From assembly GCF_001375495.1 (NCBI RefSeq), contig NZ_LN831057.1, positions 62,001 through 126,000 of the forward strand: a stretch of 64,000 nt of DNA. The letters are read 5' to 3'. Within the stretch, counting starts at the first letter, position 1, and every line of letters starts with the position of its first letter. This document shows, piece after piece, positions 17,730 through 26,597 of this stretch. The notes beneath the pieces were generated by a model. The model had not been told where the DNA came from. It made no database searches and worked only from the letters and a program-made list of their open reading frames with translations. This DNA is from Flaviflexus massiliensis (GTDB lineage: Bacteria; Actinomycetota; Actinomycetes; Actinomycetales; Actinomycetaceae). Position numbers and translations under genes: made by a program.

Positions 17730-17815
17730 ACAAAGGCTAACGGGGGAAGGGGAGCGATGGAGGGTGCGTTAACCTCAAATGAACACAAAGGACTTTCTAT
17801 TCAGGAGGCTGTCCA

Positions 17816-18427
17816 TTGAGCACACTTCCCACGATGCAGGGCAACGGCGAGAATCTCGGCCTGAGCGACTCCATCTTTAACCGCCTTCTCAAGGAACGCA
17901 TTATCTGGCTCGGCTCCGAAGTTCGCGACGACAACGCGAACTCCATCTGTGCGCAGATGCTGTTGCTCGCCGCAGAGGATCCCGAGAAGGACATTTACCT
18001 GTACATCAACTCGCCCGGTGGTTCGGTCACGGCCGGCATGGCCATCTACGACACCATGAAGTTTGTGCAGCCCGACGTAGCGACCGTTGCCATGGGTATG
18101 GCTGCCTCCATGGGCCAGTTCCTGCTGACCTCCGGCACCCCCGGCAAACGCTACATCACCCCGCACGCACGCGTCCTCATGCACCAGCCCTCGGGTGGTG
18201 CCGGTGGTACCGCTTCGGACATCCGCATCAACGCTGACCTCATCATGCAGATGAAGAGGCAGCTGTCGCAGATCACTGCCGACCAGACCGGCAAGTCCCT
18301 CGAGCAGATCATGGCTGACTCGGATCGCGACAAGTGGTTCACCGCTCAGGAAGCGAAGGACTACGGCTTTGTTGACCATGTCGTTGAGACGTCCGATCTC
18401 GTCTCCGGTGGCGGTGGTACCAAGTGA
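17816..18427 (+). CDS. clpP1: ATP-dependent Clp protease proteolytic subunit 1
   Basis: 203 aa. Serine protease ring subunit. Catalytic Ser98 in G-M-A-A-S-M-G, His123 in V-L-M-H-Q-P. The start is TTG at 17816 with AGGAGG eight bases upstream. It is followed directly by clpP2; actinobacteria use a mixed ClpP1P2 tetradecamer with ClpX or ClpC. The GTGA junction suggests coupling to clpP2. Confidence 0.96.
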   Translation: MSTLPTMQGNGENLGLSDSIFNRLLKERIIWLGSEVRDDNANSICAQMLLLAAEDPEKDIYLYINSPGGSVTAGMAIYDTMKFVQPDVATVAMGMAASMGQFLLTSGTPGKRYITPHARVLMHQPSGGAGGTASDIRINADLIMQMKRQLSQITADQTGKSLEQIMADSDRDKWFTAQEAKDYGFVDHVVETSDLVSGGGGTK

Positions 18428-18438
18428 ATCAGGAGTAC

Positions 18439-19098
18439 ATGTTGAATAGCTTCAATAGCCCCACGATGATGGCACCGCAGATGCCGCAAGCACGCTACGT
18501 GCTCCCCAGCTTTGAGGAGCGCACCCCGTACGGCTACAAGCGTCAGGACCCCTACGCAAAGCTCTTCGAAGACCGCATCATCTTCCTCGGCGTCCAGGTC
18601 GACGACACCTCGGCAGATGACATCATGGCTCAGCTCCTCGTCCTGGAATCCCAGGACCCGGATGCCATGATCACGATGTACATCAACTCGCCCGGTGGAT
18701 CCTTCACGGCTCTCACCGCGATTTACGACACGATGCAGTACATCAAGCCCGAGGTTCAGACTGTGTGCCTCGGTCAGGCAGCATCCGCTGCAGCGGTCCT
18801 GCTTGCAGCCGGAGCCCCCGGTAAGCGCCTCGCACTGCCCAACGCCCGCGTCCTCATCCACCAGCCTGCGATGCAGGGGATGCAGGGACAGGCCTCGGAC
18901 ATCGAAATCGTTGCTAACGAGATAGACCGCATGAGGGACTGGCTCGAGCAGACCCTGGCCGACCACTCGGGCAAGACCAAGGAACAGGTGTCGCGCGACA
19001 TTGACCGCGACAAGATCCTCACCGCTCAGCAGGCCAAGGAATACGGTCTCGTGGACGAGGTTCTCACCTCCCGCAAGCCCAAGCCGATCGAAGCCTAA
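18439..19098 (+). CDS. clpP2: ATP-dependent Clp protease proteolytic subunit 2
   Basis: 219 aa from the ATG at 18439. Catalytic Ser116 in G-Q-A-A-S-A-A, His141 in V-L-I-H-Q-P. The longer N-terminus (M-L-N-S-F-N-S-P... Y-V-L-P-S-F-E-E-R) is typical of actinobacterial ClpP2. The start is uncertain: GTG 18424 overlaps the clpP1 stop, ATG 18439 is very close to AGGAG (18431-18435), and TTG 18442 has better spacing. Confidence 0.94.
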   Translation: MLNSFNSPTMMAPQMPQARYVLPSFEERTPYGYKRQDPYAKLFEDRIIFLGVQVDDTSADDIMAQLLVLESQDPDAMITMYINSPGGSFTALTAIYDTMQYIKPEVQTVCLGQAASAAAVLLAAGAPGKRLALPNARVLIHQPAMQGMQGQASDIEIVANEIDRMRDWLEQTLADHSGKTKEQVSRDIDRDKILTAQQAKEYGLVDEVLTSRKPKPIEA

Positions 19099-19113
19099 GA
19101 ACGCAGGTCGGGA

Positions 19114-19174
19114 TTGATGCGCAAAGCATCAACAAACGCACAGAAACGGGAGTTGAGAAATCAGCTCCCGTTTC
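19114..19174 (+). terminator. two hairpins between clpP2 and clpX
   Basis: TTGATGC-GCAAA-GCATCAA (19114-19132) and GAAACGGGAG / CTCCCGTTTC with further pairing inside (19143-19174). The second is a likely terminator, so clpX may have its own promoter. Confidence 0.75.
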
Positions 19175-19241
19175 CGCGTGGTGCATTCGCACATGACGCC
19201 CAATATCGTTAGAGTTAAAGGCAGTTCAGGGAGGTAATCAC

Positions 19242-20498
19242 ATGGCTCGAACAGCTGACGCGGCTGATATGCTCAAATGCTCGTTTTGCCAAAAGTCCCA
19301 GCGCCAGGTCAAGAAACTGATCACCGGCTCTGGTGCATACATCTGCAACGAGTGCATCGAGCTATGCAATGAGATCATTGCCGAGGAGCTCGGCCAGGAA
19401 GAATCTGAATTCTCCCTCGAAGCCCTCCCGAAGCCACAAGAAATCTTTGAATTCCTCAACGAATACGTTGTCGGTCAGGAAGCCGCGAAGCGGACTCTAT
19501 CGGTCGCCGTTTACAACCACTACAAGCGAATCCGGGCCGGCCAAGACGTACCCAAGAAGGGCGCTGAACCCGTCGAGATCGGCAAGTCCAATATTCTCCT
19601 GATCGGCCCCACCGGAACCGGCAAAACCTATCTCGCCCAGTCACTTGCTCGCATGCTTGACGTGCCCTTCGCCATTGCCGATGCCACCTCGCTCACCGAG
19701 GCAGGCTACGTGGGTGAGGATGTCGAAAACGTGCTTCTCAAGCTCATCCAGGTAGCTGACGGGGACACGGATCGTGCAGCCCAGGGCATCATCTACATCG
19801 ACGAGATCGACAAGATTTCACGCAAGTCAGAAAACCCCTCGATCACTCGTGACGTGTCGGGTGAGGGTGTGCAGCAGGCTCTGCTGAAGATCATTGAAGG
19901 CACCGTTGCCTCCGTTCCGCCTCAGGGTGGTCGCAAGCATCCTCAACAGGAGTTCGTGCAGATCGACACCACGAACGTTCTCTTCATCGTTGCCGGTGCA
20001 TTCGCTGGCATGGAAGAAATCGTGTCCTCCCGCTCGGGCCGTCGCTCCATCGGCTTCGGCTCCGAACTCTCCAGCCACGAAGGATCGGCCGAGCTCATCC
20101 GCGACGTCGAGCCGGATGATCTGCACAAGTTTGGACTCATTCCCGAGCTGGTTGGCCGCCTTCCCGTTATCGCCACCGTGGATGCTCTGGAGGTCGACGA
20201 TCTCGTCCGCATCCTCACCGAGCCCCGCAACGCACTCATCAAGCAGTACCAGCGCATGTTTGAACTCGATGATGTGGAACTGGAGTTCACGGACGGCGTC
20301 CTGCGCGGTATCGCCCAGCGCGCCCTCGCACGTGGTACGGGTGCCCGCGGCCTGCGTTCCATTCTCGAAAGCGTGCTCGGTGAGCTCATGTTTGAGATCC
20401 CCTCGCGCTCCGACATCGAACGCGTCATCATAGATGAGAGCATGCTCGAGGGTGGTGAACCCACTCTCGTCTACAAGCGGTCCAAGAAGTCTGCATAG
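19242..20498 (+). CDS. clpX: ATP-dependent Clp protease ATPase subunit ClpX
   Basis: 418 aa AAA+ unfoldase that feeds substrates to ClpP. N-terminal zinc finger C13-x2-C16 ... C35-x2-C38. Walker A GPTGTGKT (about 118-125), Walker [10 protein letters not shown]. The C-terminal G-A-R-G-L-R-S sensor-2 motif is present. GGGAGG ribosome site before the ATG. Confidence 0.98.
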   Translation: MARTADAADMLKCSFCQKSQRQVKKLITGSGAYICNECIELCNEIIAEELGQEESEFSLEALPKPQEIFEFLNEYVVGQEAAKRTLSVAVYNHYKRIRAGQDVPKKGAEPVEIGKSNILLIGPTGTGKTYLAQSLARMLDVPFAIADATSLTEAGYVGEDVENVLLKLIQVADGDTDRAAQGIIYIDEIDKISRKSENPSITRDVSGEGVQQALLKIIEGTVASVPPQGGRKHPQQEFVQIDTTNVLFIVAGAFAGMEEIVSSRSGRRSIGFGSELSSHEGSAELIRDVEPDDLHKFGLIPELVGRLPVIATVDALEVDDLVRILTEPRNALIKQYQRMFELDDVELEFTDGVLRGIAQRALARGTGARGLRSILESVLGELMFEIPSRSDIERVIIDESMLEGGEPTLVYKRSKKSA

Positions 20499-20505
20499 GA
20501 GAGAA

Positions 20506-20814
20506 GTGGAACAGTCACAAGAGATTCCCGAAGGCCTCGCGCGCGCACGCGCCAGCATCGATAACATCGATGCCGCCCTCATCCACATCCTCGCCGAACG
20601 CTTCCGGTGCACGAAAGAAGTGGGCAAGCTCAAAGCCGAACTAGGGCTCCCCGCCTCGGATCCGTCCCGTGAAGAACGCCAGGTCGCACGCCTGCGTGCT
20701 CTCGCTGAAGAATCCGGTCTCGATCCCGTGTTTGCGGAGAAGTTCCTCAAGTTCATCGTGACCGAGGTTATCCGCCACCACGAAGCATTCAAGGCGCAAG
20801 ACAGTGAGAACTAG
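20506..20814 (+). CDS. chorismate mutase (AroQ type)
   Basis: 102 aa all-helical protein. R-x-x-I-D-N-I-D-A-x-L-I-x-I-L-A-E-R-F at the N-terminus, V-G-x-L-K in helix 1 and D-P-S-R-E-E-R-Q follow the AroQ pattern. It converts chorismate to prephenate for Phe/Tyr synthesis. The GTG at 20506 follows AGGAGA and lies 7 bases past the clpX stop; the frame is open further upstream inside clpX, but that part is out of frame with clpX and not family-like. Confidence 0.88.
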   Translation: MEQSQEIPEGLARARASIDNIDAALIHILAERFRCTKEVGKLKAELGLPASDPSREERQVARLRALAEESGLDPVFAEKFLKFIVTEVIRHHEAFKAQDSEN

Positions 20815-20900
20815 GTGGGACGGGGCTGAGCTGTGCCCTGTCGGTAAGTTCCCTAGCCTCAACCCTTAGCTACCCGCGCGTGCGGTACAATCTACGAAGC

Positions 20901-20942
20901 AAGAGCCTCGGTTGATCACAGACAGGATCATCCGAGGCTCTT
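20901..20942 (+). terminator. terminator after the chorismate mutase gene
   Basis: AAGAGCCTCGG / CCGAGGCTCTT with an inner TGATC / GATCA stem. Confidence 0.85.
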
Positions 20943-21055
20943 CACTGCTTGCTTGGTTTCTTCAGGCGGGCTTAATTTCTCTGCTGCAGGGAGGCTCATT
21001 TATTCATCCTGAAGAGTTGGCTCTGCCTCACCATTCCGAGATCCTATTCCTGATG

Positions 21056-23689
21056 CTACTTCGTGGATGAGGATTCAGCCTGTTCGTATACTTCTTCCTT
21101 TAAGTAGGTGGGCAGTTCACGCGTGGGCCGCCATGAGAGGGCAGTGGAGGTGCGGGTGATGATCCAGACGATGATCCAGCCACCAGCGAGCAGCAGGTAG
21201 AGGGTGTCATCCTCCTGGAAGCCGGATGCGTAGATTCGTCCCAGCAGCACGATCGCTGCGGCGATGATGACGTGGAGGACGAGGGGGAGCAGGCTTGAGA
21301 GTTGGATCTTGGCGGTTGAGCGACCAAGGTTCCAGTACGAGAAACTGTTCCTTGCTGCCATCGCCTCACCGCTCTTTTGGCTCGTTACTATCGTCGTCAC
21401 GATCAGGACAGCCCCCGCCACAAGTATTGCCCCGAGCACGGGAATGAGTGCCTGGGTCATGGTGGCACCGAGACTCGTTTGGGCAATGAGCTGGTAGTAC
21501 CAGAACATGAGCATGCCGACCGCACCGATAGCGGCGGCGGTAATGCCGAGGCTGAGGCCCTCGGCTACGGCGAGGGCGACGAGACGTGGCCGGGTGCTGA
21601 GCTTGCCAGCGGTAGCTAGGCGGCGTGACTGAACGGGGTTGGCGATGATGAGGCCGGCAATGAGCATGATGATCGCGACCAGGACCGCTATGCGGAGCGT
21701 GGGGGAGGCGATGATGAGGGAGATGATCGCGGAGAGCCCAAAGACTGTGAGCCCCGGCCATTCCTCCCTCATGGTCCACCGCAGTCGTTCGCTTGTGCTC
21801 CAGCCCTGGGAAGCCAGGAGGGCATGGGTGGTGCGACGTTCCTGCCGGGCAAGGAAGCACAGGCCGAGGAGGAAGACGGAGGTGAGGAGGATGCAGACGG
21901 TAGCAACGCGATCCACCGTCTGGTTGGTGAGAGAAGCGGTCCAGGAGGCCACCCCGACAGTACCGTAGTCGCGCTGCACCCATCCGAGCACGCCCACGAC
22001 CTGATCGCCTTGGGGAACATCGGTTCCAAAGGCGTACTGGGGTACCCAGATATTGACTTCCTGGGTGCTGGCGCTGATCACGACGTTCGCATCGAGCCCG
22101 TCGATCCTACGGATCTGTTGTGCGGTGTCGTTGATGATGGTGAGGGCTTCGTCATTGCTTAACCCTTCGAGCCCCGCAACCCGCACCCGGACGGTCGAAA
22201 TAATGTCTTCCCGCGATGTCAGGTGCTTGGCACCCTCGAAAGACACGATTGCTGAGGGTGCCGGGGTTTCAATTCCGAGCCCGTGGCGGGACGTTTCGAA
22301 GGGCTCACCCTCGTAGGTGAGAGTGTTGGCACCGTACAGCCCGAGCGGGACGTAGCCGCCCTCGGGTTCAACCGTGCCGGGAGTGAAGGTGGAGACCTCG
22401 AAGGGCGCCGCGATGGTGCGGGCTTGGCCACCGACGGTGATCGTGGCGGTCGAGGGATTCCGGTAGGTCATTTCGTCACCCTGGTTATAGCCGCTCGGCA
22501 TATCAATATCGCCCGGGTAGGAAGCAAAGGCACCGTAGATGCCGAACATGCTGGCGGAAAGTGCTGCCTGTCCGTCCACCGGTGACTCGACCTGGGTGAG
22601 GACCGGGGGATAGGCGTTGGTGGCAAGGTAGCTACCGAGTGAGTACTTTTCGACGAGCGGGGTGCCATCATCCGACACCTCACCCGGCCATGCAAGTCCA
22701 TACGTGCCACCATTAAACGGGCGCATAACGTCGGCATAATCGATCGATGTTTCTCCGCGACCGGTGATCGTGGCGGTCAGGACAGTCGACGAGTAGGCAT
22801 GGGTGTTACGGACGTAGCCGATCAGGGGATTCTCTCTCCCGTATGCCTGGAAAACGGCGGGACGATGATTGGGCTCCGTGCCAGGTAGGCCCTCCAGCTC
22901 CGCCATGACCCTCTCCCCATCGGCCCCAAACGCCTCCGATACCGTGAGTGGATCATTCTCGTCAGTCAGGGCATCGAAGTTTGCGAGAGGTTGGAGGAAG
23001 TCCCCAGCTTCGCCCAGGAGTGCCATTTCCCGCTCCGTATTCACGGCAGCGATTGATGTTGGGGCGGTGGGGCCCTGGCTCCACTGGAAAGTGAAACCAT
23101 CCCCAACAACCTCGAGTTGGACGAAAAGGATGTGACGATCCATGGGCTCAAAGTCATTAATGAGGCCAATGCCCACCTCGTGAGCGTTACCCTCTTCGCC
23201 GTTCCAGTTCGTGGCATCAATCCGAAGATTGTTGGTCCGGTCGAAGAGCACCCCGTTCGCGTCGGTGATGCTCCAGTGAATCTCGTAGTCCTGGACCGGT
23301 TCCTCAGCGAAGTTGTGTTCCTTTTTGGTGATGTAGGTCCAGGGGACTGTGTTTGCTACTCGGCCAATGTAGGCAACGGGGGCGGCGACCTCAACGGAGT
23401 CGATCGCATCGATCTGCTCAAGCTGATCAAAACTAATGACGTTAGTTGTGTGAGAAGAATGGTTATCGTCGATGAGGGAGAAGCCGTTGGCGTCACGGCC
23501 GGGGGAGATCCTCTTAAAACCTGCCTCGTTCGTGACGAGAATATCGTAGGAACCGCGCCAATTCTCCTCCAGAATATTGCCCGCCTGGGAGACTCCCAGC
23601 CACCCCAGAACGGCTCCAGCGAGCACGAGAAGCCCGACCAGAGTAAAGACGACGACGTGGGTGACGCGGAGTCTGGGCTTGATCGTCAC
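21056..23689 (-). CDS. ABC transporter permease (FtsX/MacB-like), large
   Basis: 877 aa. One N-terminal transmembrane segment (about 12-33), a large extracytoplasmic region to about residue 590, then several membrane helices (R-V-A-T-V-C-I-L-L-T-S-V-F-L-L-G-L, pairs near 650-690, and more to the C-terminus). This is the layout of a MacB/FtsX-type permease of an exporter or envelope-function ABC system. The ATG overlaps the stop of the ATPase gene (ATGA). The substrate is unknown. Confidence 0.8.
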   Translation of the reverse strand: MTIKPRLRVTHVVVFTLVGLLVLAGAVLGWLGVSQAGNILEENWRGSYDILVTNEAGFKRISPGRDANGFSLIDDNHSSHTTNVISFDQLEQIDAIDSVEVAAPVAYIGRVANTVPWTYITKKEHNFAEEPVQDYEIHWSITDANGVLFDRTNNLRIDATNWNGEEGNAHEVGIGLINDFEPMDRHILFVQLEVVGDGFTFQWSQGPTAPTSIAAVNTEREMALLGEAGDFLQPLANFDALTDENDPLTVSEAFGADGERVMAELEGLPGTEPNHRPAVFQAYGRENPLIGYVRNTHAYSSTVLTATITGRGETSIDYADVMRPFNGGTYGLAWPGEVSDDGTPLVEKYSLGSYLATNAYPPVLTQVESPVDGQAALSASMFGIYGAFASYPGDIDMPSGYNQGDEMTYRNPSTATITVGGQARTIAAPFEVSTFTPGTVEPEGGYVPLGLYGANTLTYEGEPFETSRHGLGIETPAPSAIVSFEGAKHLTSREDIISTVRVRVAGLEGLSNDEALTIINDTAQQIRRIDGLDANVVISASTQEVNIWVPQYAFGTDVPQGDQVVGVLGWVQRDYGTVGVASWTASLTNQTVDRVATVCILLTSVFLLGLCFLARQERRTTHALLASQGWSTSERLRWTMREEWPGLTVFGLSAIISLIIASPTLRIAVLVAIIMLIAGLIIANPVQSRRLATAGKLSTRPRLVALAVAEGLSLGITAAAIGAVGMLMFWYYQLIAQTSLGATMTQALIPVLGAILVAGAVLIVTTIVTSQKSGEAMAARNSFSYWNLGRSTAKIQLSSLLPLVLHVIIAAAIVLLGRIYASGFQEDDTLYLLLAGGWIIVWIITRTSTALSWRPTRELPTYLKEEVYEQAESSSTK

Positions 23690-24303
23690 AGTTGGATCAC
23701 CTGGTCGGCCTCGTCCTTCACCATGTCATCATGCGTTGCGACCAGCACCGCGGCACCCCGGTCAGCTGCCGCGCGGAGCTGGGCAATAACAAGTGCGGAT
23801 GCTGCCTTGTCGAGTGACGAGGTTGGTTCATCCATCAGCACCATCGACGGATCCTTGGCAAGAGCCTGAGCCACACCGACGCGCTGCCGTTCACCACCGG
23901 AAATCCGACCACCACTCATGTTCTCAAAGTCGGACAGACCAGCACCGTCGAGTAATTCGAGGCAGCGTTCGGTCGTGCCACCGCCCACCTTCACGTTCGC
24001 AATGACACTGAGATCATCAAAAACGAGGGCGTCCTGCGAAGCGAAACCGATCTCTTCCTTGCGGATCTTCTGTAATTCTTTCTCGGACTTGCCGGCGATA
24101 TCTAAGTCTCCGCAGTGCACGGTTCCCACATCGGGGATCCGCCTGCCAAAAGCAACCGTGATCGTGGTGGATTTACCACTTCCCGAACGACCCGCGAGGG
24201 CTACAAACTCGCCGTCTGCGACGTGGAGGGAAAAGCCGTCAAGAATGTGGATGGGTGATCCTGCTCTGCTGAACGTGACATCTATTCCTTCGAGAGACAG
24301 AAT
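23686..24303 (-). CDS. ABC transporter ATP-binding protein (start codon unclear)
   Basis: About 205 aa. Walker A G-R-S-G-S-G-K-S-T, Q-loop F-A-S-Q-D, signature I-S-G-G-E-R-Q-R-V, Walker B M-V-L-M-D-E-P and H-loop A-T-H-D-D are all present, so it should be the partner of the downstream permease. The conserved start (I-L-S-L-E-G-I-D-V-T-F) is preceded by an in-frame TGA 14 codons earlier with no ATG, GTG or TTG between. An ATT (24303) or CTG start, or an upstream frameshift, must be assumed; an internal GTG at 24129 would remove Walker A. Confidence 0.75.
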   Translation of the reverse strand: MLSLEGIDVTFSRAGSPIHILDGFSLHVADGEFVALAGRSGSGKSTTITVAFGRRIPDVGTVHCGDLDIAGKSEKELQKIRKEEIGFASQDALVFDDLSVIANVKVGGGTTERCLELLDGAGLSDFENMSGGRISGGERQRVGVAQALAKDPSMVLMDEPTSSLDKAASALVIAQLRAAADRGAAVLVATHDDMVKDEADQVIQL

Positions 24304-24653
24304 CCTGTGCGGTGAAGCCTTTCGCTGGTGTGATGGTCAACGGTTGTCGTGACACCCCGGAGGTCACTATCCACCAGGAACTTACCGAGAGGATGGCCGA
24401 GAGACTCATCGTGACCACGATGTCGAGTGTTTTTCGGAGACGATTGCACGCCGTCGCTGGAGTGCCATGCCCGATTCGTCCCCAACAGGCTAGTGTGTCC
24501 CTTTTTGAAATTCAACCGACGTTACCCCTCACCACTGGGTAGAACGCTTATCCATGCATTAAAAACTATCGGTGAGCTTTCATGACAAAAAGCACTGAAG
24601 TGTCGTTGTGCTAGCGGTGGCTGGATATGGGAGAGGGGAAGGATACTTGAAAG
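24304..24653. other. 350-bp stretch upstream of the ABC genes
   Basis: No supportable gene. It should contain the promoter of the minus-strand ABC pair. Short frames here do not look coding. Confidence 0.5.
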
Positions 24654-24694
24654 ACGATGGGGGCGGCAATGTCATGCACTGCCGCCCCCATCGT
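24654..24694 (-). terminator. terminator of the valS-fadD unit
   Basis: ACGATGGGGGCGGCA / TGCCGCCCCCATCGT, a 15-bp perfect stem 30 bases past the fadD stop, with T residues following on the minus strand. Confidence 0.9.
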
Positions 24695-24724
24695 TTCACC
24701 TTGATCTCTGTGAAGGAAGATTTC

Positions 24725-26569
24725 CTACTTGTTGTCGTAGATCCAATCGATTTCCTTCGAGAAGTCGGTGAGAACCTTGTGCCGCTTAACCTTGAGTGAA
24801 GGGGTCAGGTAGTCGTTGTCGACCGTGAAGTCTGTTGTGAGAACGTTGAACTTCCTGATCGATTCGGCGCGGGAGACGGCGTCGTTGGCACGGGTAACGG
24901 CACGGTCGAGGGCTGCGATCACCTGGGGATTGCGGGCGGCCTCATCAATGCTCATCGGCTCCAGCCCCTTGTTTGAGAGCCAGCCGGGAAGCATGTCCGC
25001 ATCTAGCGTGATGAGTGCACCAATGAAGGGGCGGTTGTCACCAACGACGACGACCTGGGAGACAATGGGGTGACCCCGGAGCCTGTCCTCGAGAATCGCG
25101 GGGGCCACGTTCTTGCCGCCGGCAGTCACGATGATTTCCTTCTTGCGTCCCGTGATTGTCACGTAGCCTTCATCATCCATTGAACCGAGGTCACCGGTCC
25201 GGAACCAGCCATCTTCCGTGAACGCTGCCTTCGTGGCTTCCTCATTGTTGTAGTAACCGGGGGTCACGTGGTCGCCCTTGACGAGGATCTCACCGTCGTC
25301 ATCAATCGATACCAGGCAGCCGGGGTAGGCGTGGCCAATGGTGCCAACCTTGAGGTGGCCGGGGCGGTTAACGGTCGTGGGTGCCGAGGTTTCGGTCAGG
25401 CCGTAGCCTTCGTAAATGGTGATGCCGGCACCGCGGAAGAAGTGCCCGAGGCGTTCACCGAGGGGACCGCCTCCAGAGATCGAATGCTTGAGCTCGCCAC
25501 CGAGGAGTTCCTTCAGCGTGGAGTAGACCAGCTTGTCTCCAAGGGAGTGCTGCGCCTTGAGCCACGGGCTGGGACCCTGGGGGGTTTGGAGGGCACGGGA
25601 GTAGGCGATAGCGACCTTGGCGAAGCGGCGGAAAATGGGGCCCTTGACCTTGGAGGAGTTGGCCTTCGCATCGGCCGCGTTATACACCTTCTCGAACACG
25701 CGGGGGACCGCGAGAACGAAGGTGGGTTTGAACGACTGCATGTCTGCCACGAGGTTCTTGGTATCGGGGGAGTGCCCGATCACTGTCCCGGTCTCGAACG
25801 TGAGGATCGAGATGAAGCGAGCAAACACGTGAGCCATTGGCAGGAACAGCAGGGTGCGGGTGTTGTCTCCCGCCACGATCTCCTGCAGGTCCGGGTCTGC
25901 AGGACCGTTGTAGACCACGTGGAGGAGGTTCCGGTGCGTTAGCAGGGTTCCCTTGGGGCGCCCGGTCGTACCGGAGGTGTAGATGATCGTTGCGAGATCA
26001 TCGGCCTTGATACCCCCGATGCGTTCGTCAATGATCCGGTCCGCTTCGGTAATGTCAAGCTCTTCACCCTTGGCAATGATCTTGTCGACCGCGTCCTCGT
26101 CAATGACGAAAACCTCGTTCAGACCATCAATGCTGTTGAGGAGCGGGGCGACCGTGTCGCGCAGCGCAGCATTCTCCACGATGATCGCCCGGCATCCCGA
26201 GTCCGACAGGATCCACTCGGCCTGGCTTCGCGATGAGGTCTCGTAGATGGGGATGCCGCAGGCACCCGCGTACCAGAGCGCGAAGTCGAACAGGTTCCAT
26301 TCGTAGCGGGTGGGTGACATAATGGCGACGCGATCACCGGGCTGGATGCCGAGTGCAATGAAGCCGCGTGCGATTGCCCGGACCGTGTCCTCGAACTGGC
26401 GGTACGTGACCGGCACCCAGGCTTCACCGAGAGCGGTCTTCGTTTCGACAGCGACCTTATTGGGGTTCTGTTCGGTACGGTCGCGAAGCATCTTCGCGAT
26501 GTTCTGGTCCTCGCGAACCTTGTGCTTGCCTTCGGTGTAACTCACCTGGCGGTCTTCTGTCGTCATCAT
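24725..26569 (-). CDS. fadD: long-chain fatty acid-CoA ligase
   Basis: 614-aa AMP-forming acyl-CoA synthetase. Y-T-S-G-T-T-G-R-P-K-G is the P-loop-like motif (about 193), Y-G-L-T-E-T-S-A the A5 motif, and W-F-R-T-G-D-L-G and G-R-K-K-E-I-I-V-T the A7/A8 region. It resembles the FadD15-type enzymes of actinobacteria. ATGATG start; GGAAGG precedes it. Starts 28 bases after the valS stop, so co-transcription is likely. Confidence 0.93.
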   Translation of the reverse strand: MMTTEDRQVSYTEGKHKVREDQNIAKMLRDRTEQNPNKVAVETKTALGEAWVPVTYRQFEDTVRAIARGFIALGIQPGDRVAIMSPTRYEWNLFDFALWYAGACGIPIYETSSRSQAEWILSDSGCRAIIVENAALRDTVAPLLNSIDGLNEVFVIDEDAVDKIIAKGEELDITEADRIIDERIGGIKADDLATIIYTSGTTGRPKGTLLTHRNLLHVVYNGPADPDLQEIVAGDNTRTLLFLPMAHVFARFISILTFETGTVIGHSPDTKNLVADMQSFKPTFVLAVPRVFEKVYNAADAKANSSKVKGPIFRRFAKVAIAYSRALQTPQGPSPWLKAQHSLGDKLVYSTLKELLGGELKHSISGGGPLGERLGHFFRGAGITIYEGYGLTETSAPTTVNRPGHLKVGTIGHAYPGCLVSIDDDGEILVKGDHVTPGYYNNEEATKAAFTEDGWFRTGDLGSMDDEGYVTITGRKKEIIVTAGGKNVAPAILEDRLRGHPIVSQVVVVGDNRPFIGALITLDADMLPGWLSNKGLEPMSIDEAARNPQVIAALDRAVTRANDAVSRAESIRKFNVLTTDFTVDNDYLTPSLKVKRHKVLTDFSKEIDWIYDNK

Positions 26570-26597
26570 GTCCCTTCCCTGACGGTGGCGTTGTTAG

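Noticed and set aside
15992-17788. Long minus-strand open frame opposite tig
   Set aside because: It mirrors the GC-rich, low-complexity tig sequence; the product is a Leu/Gly/Ser-rich string with no family features.
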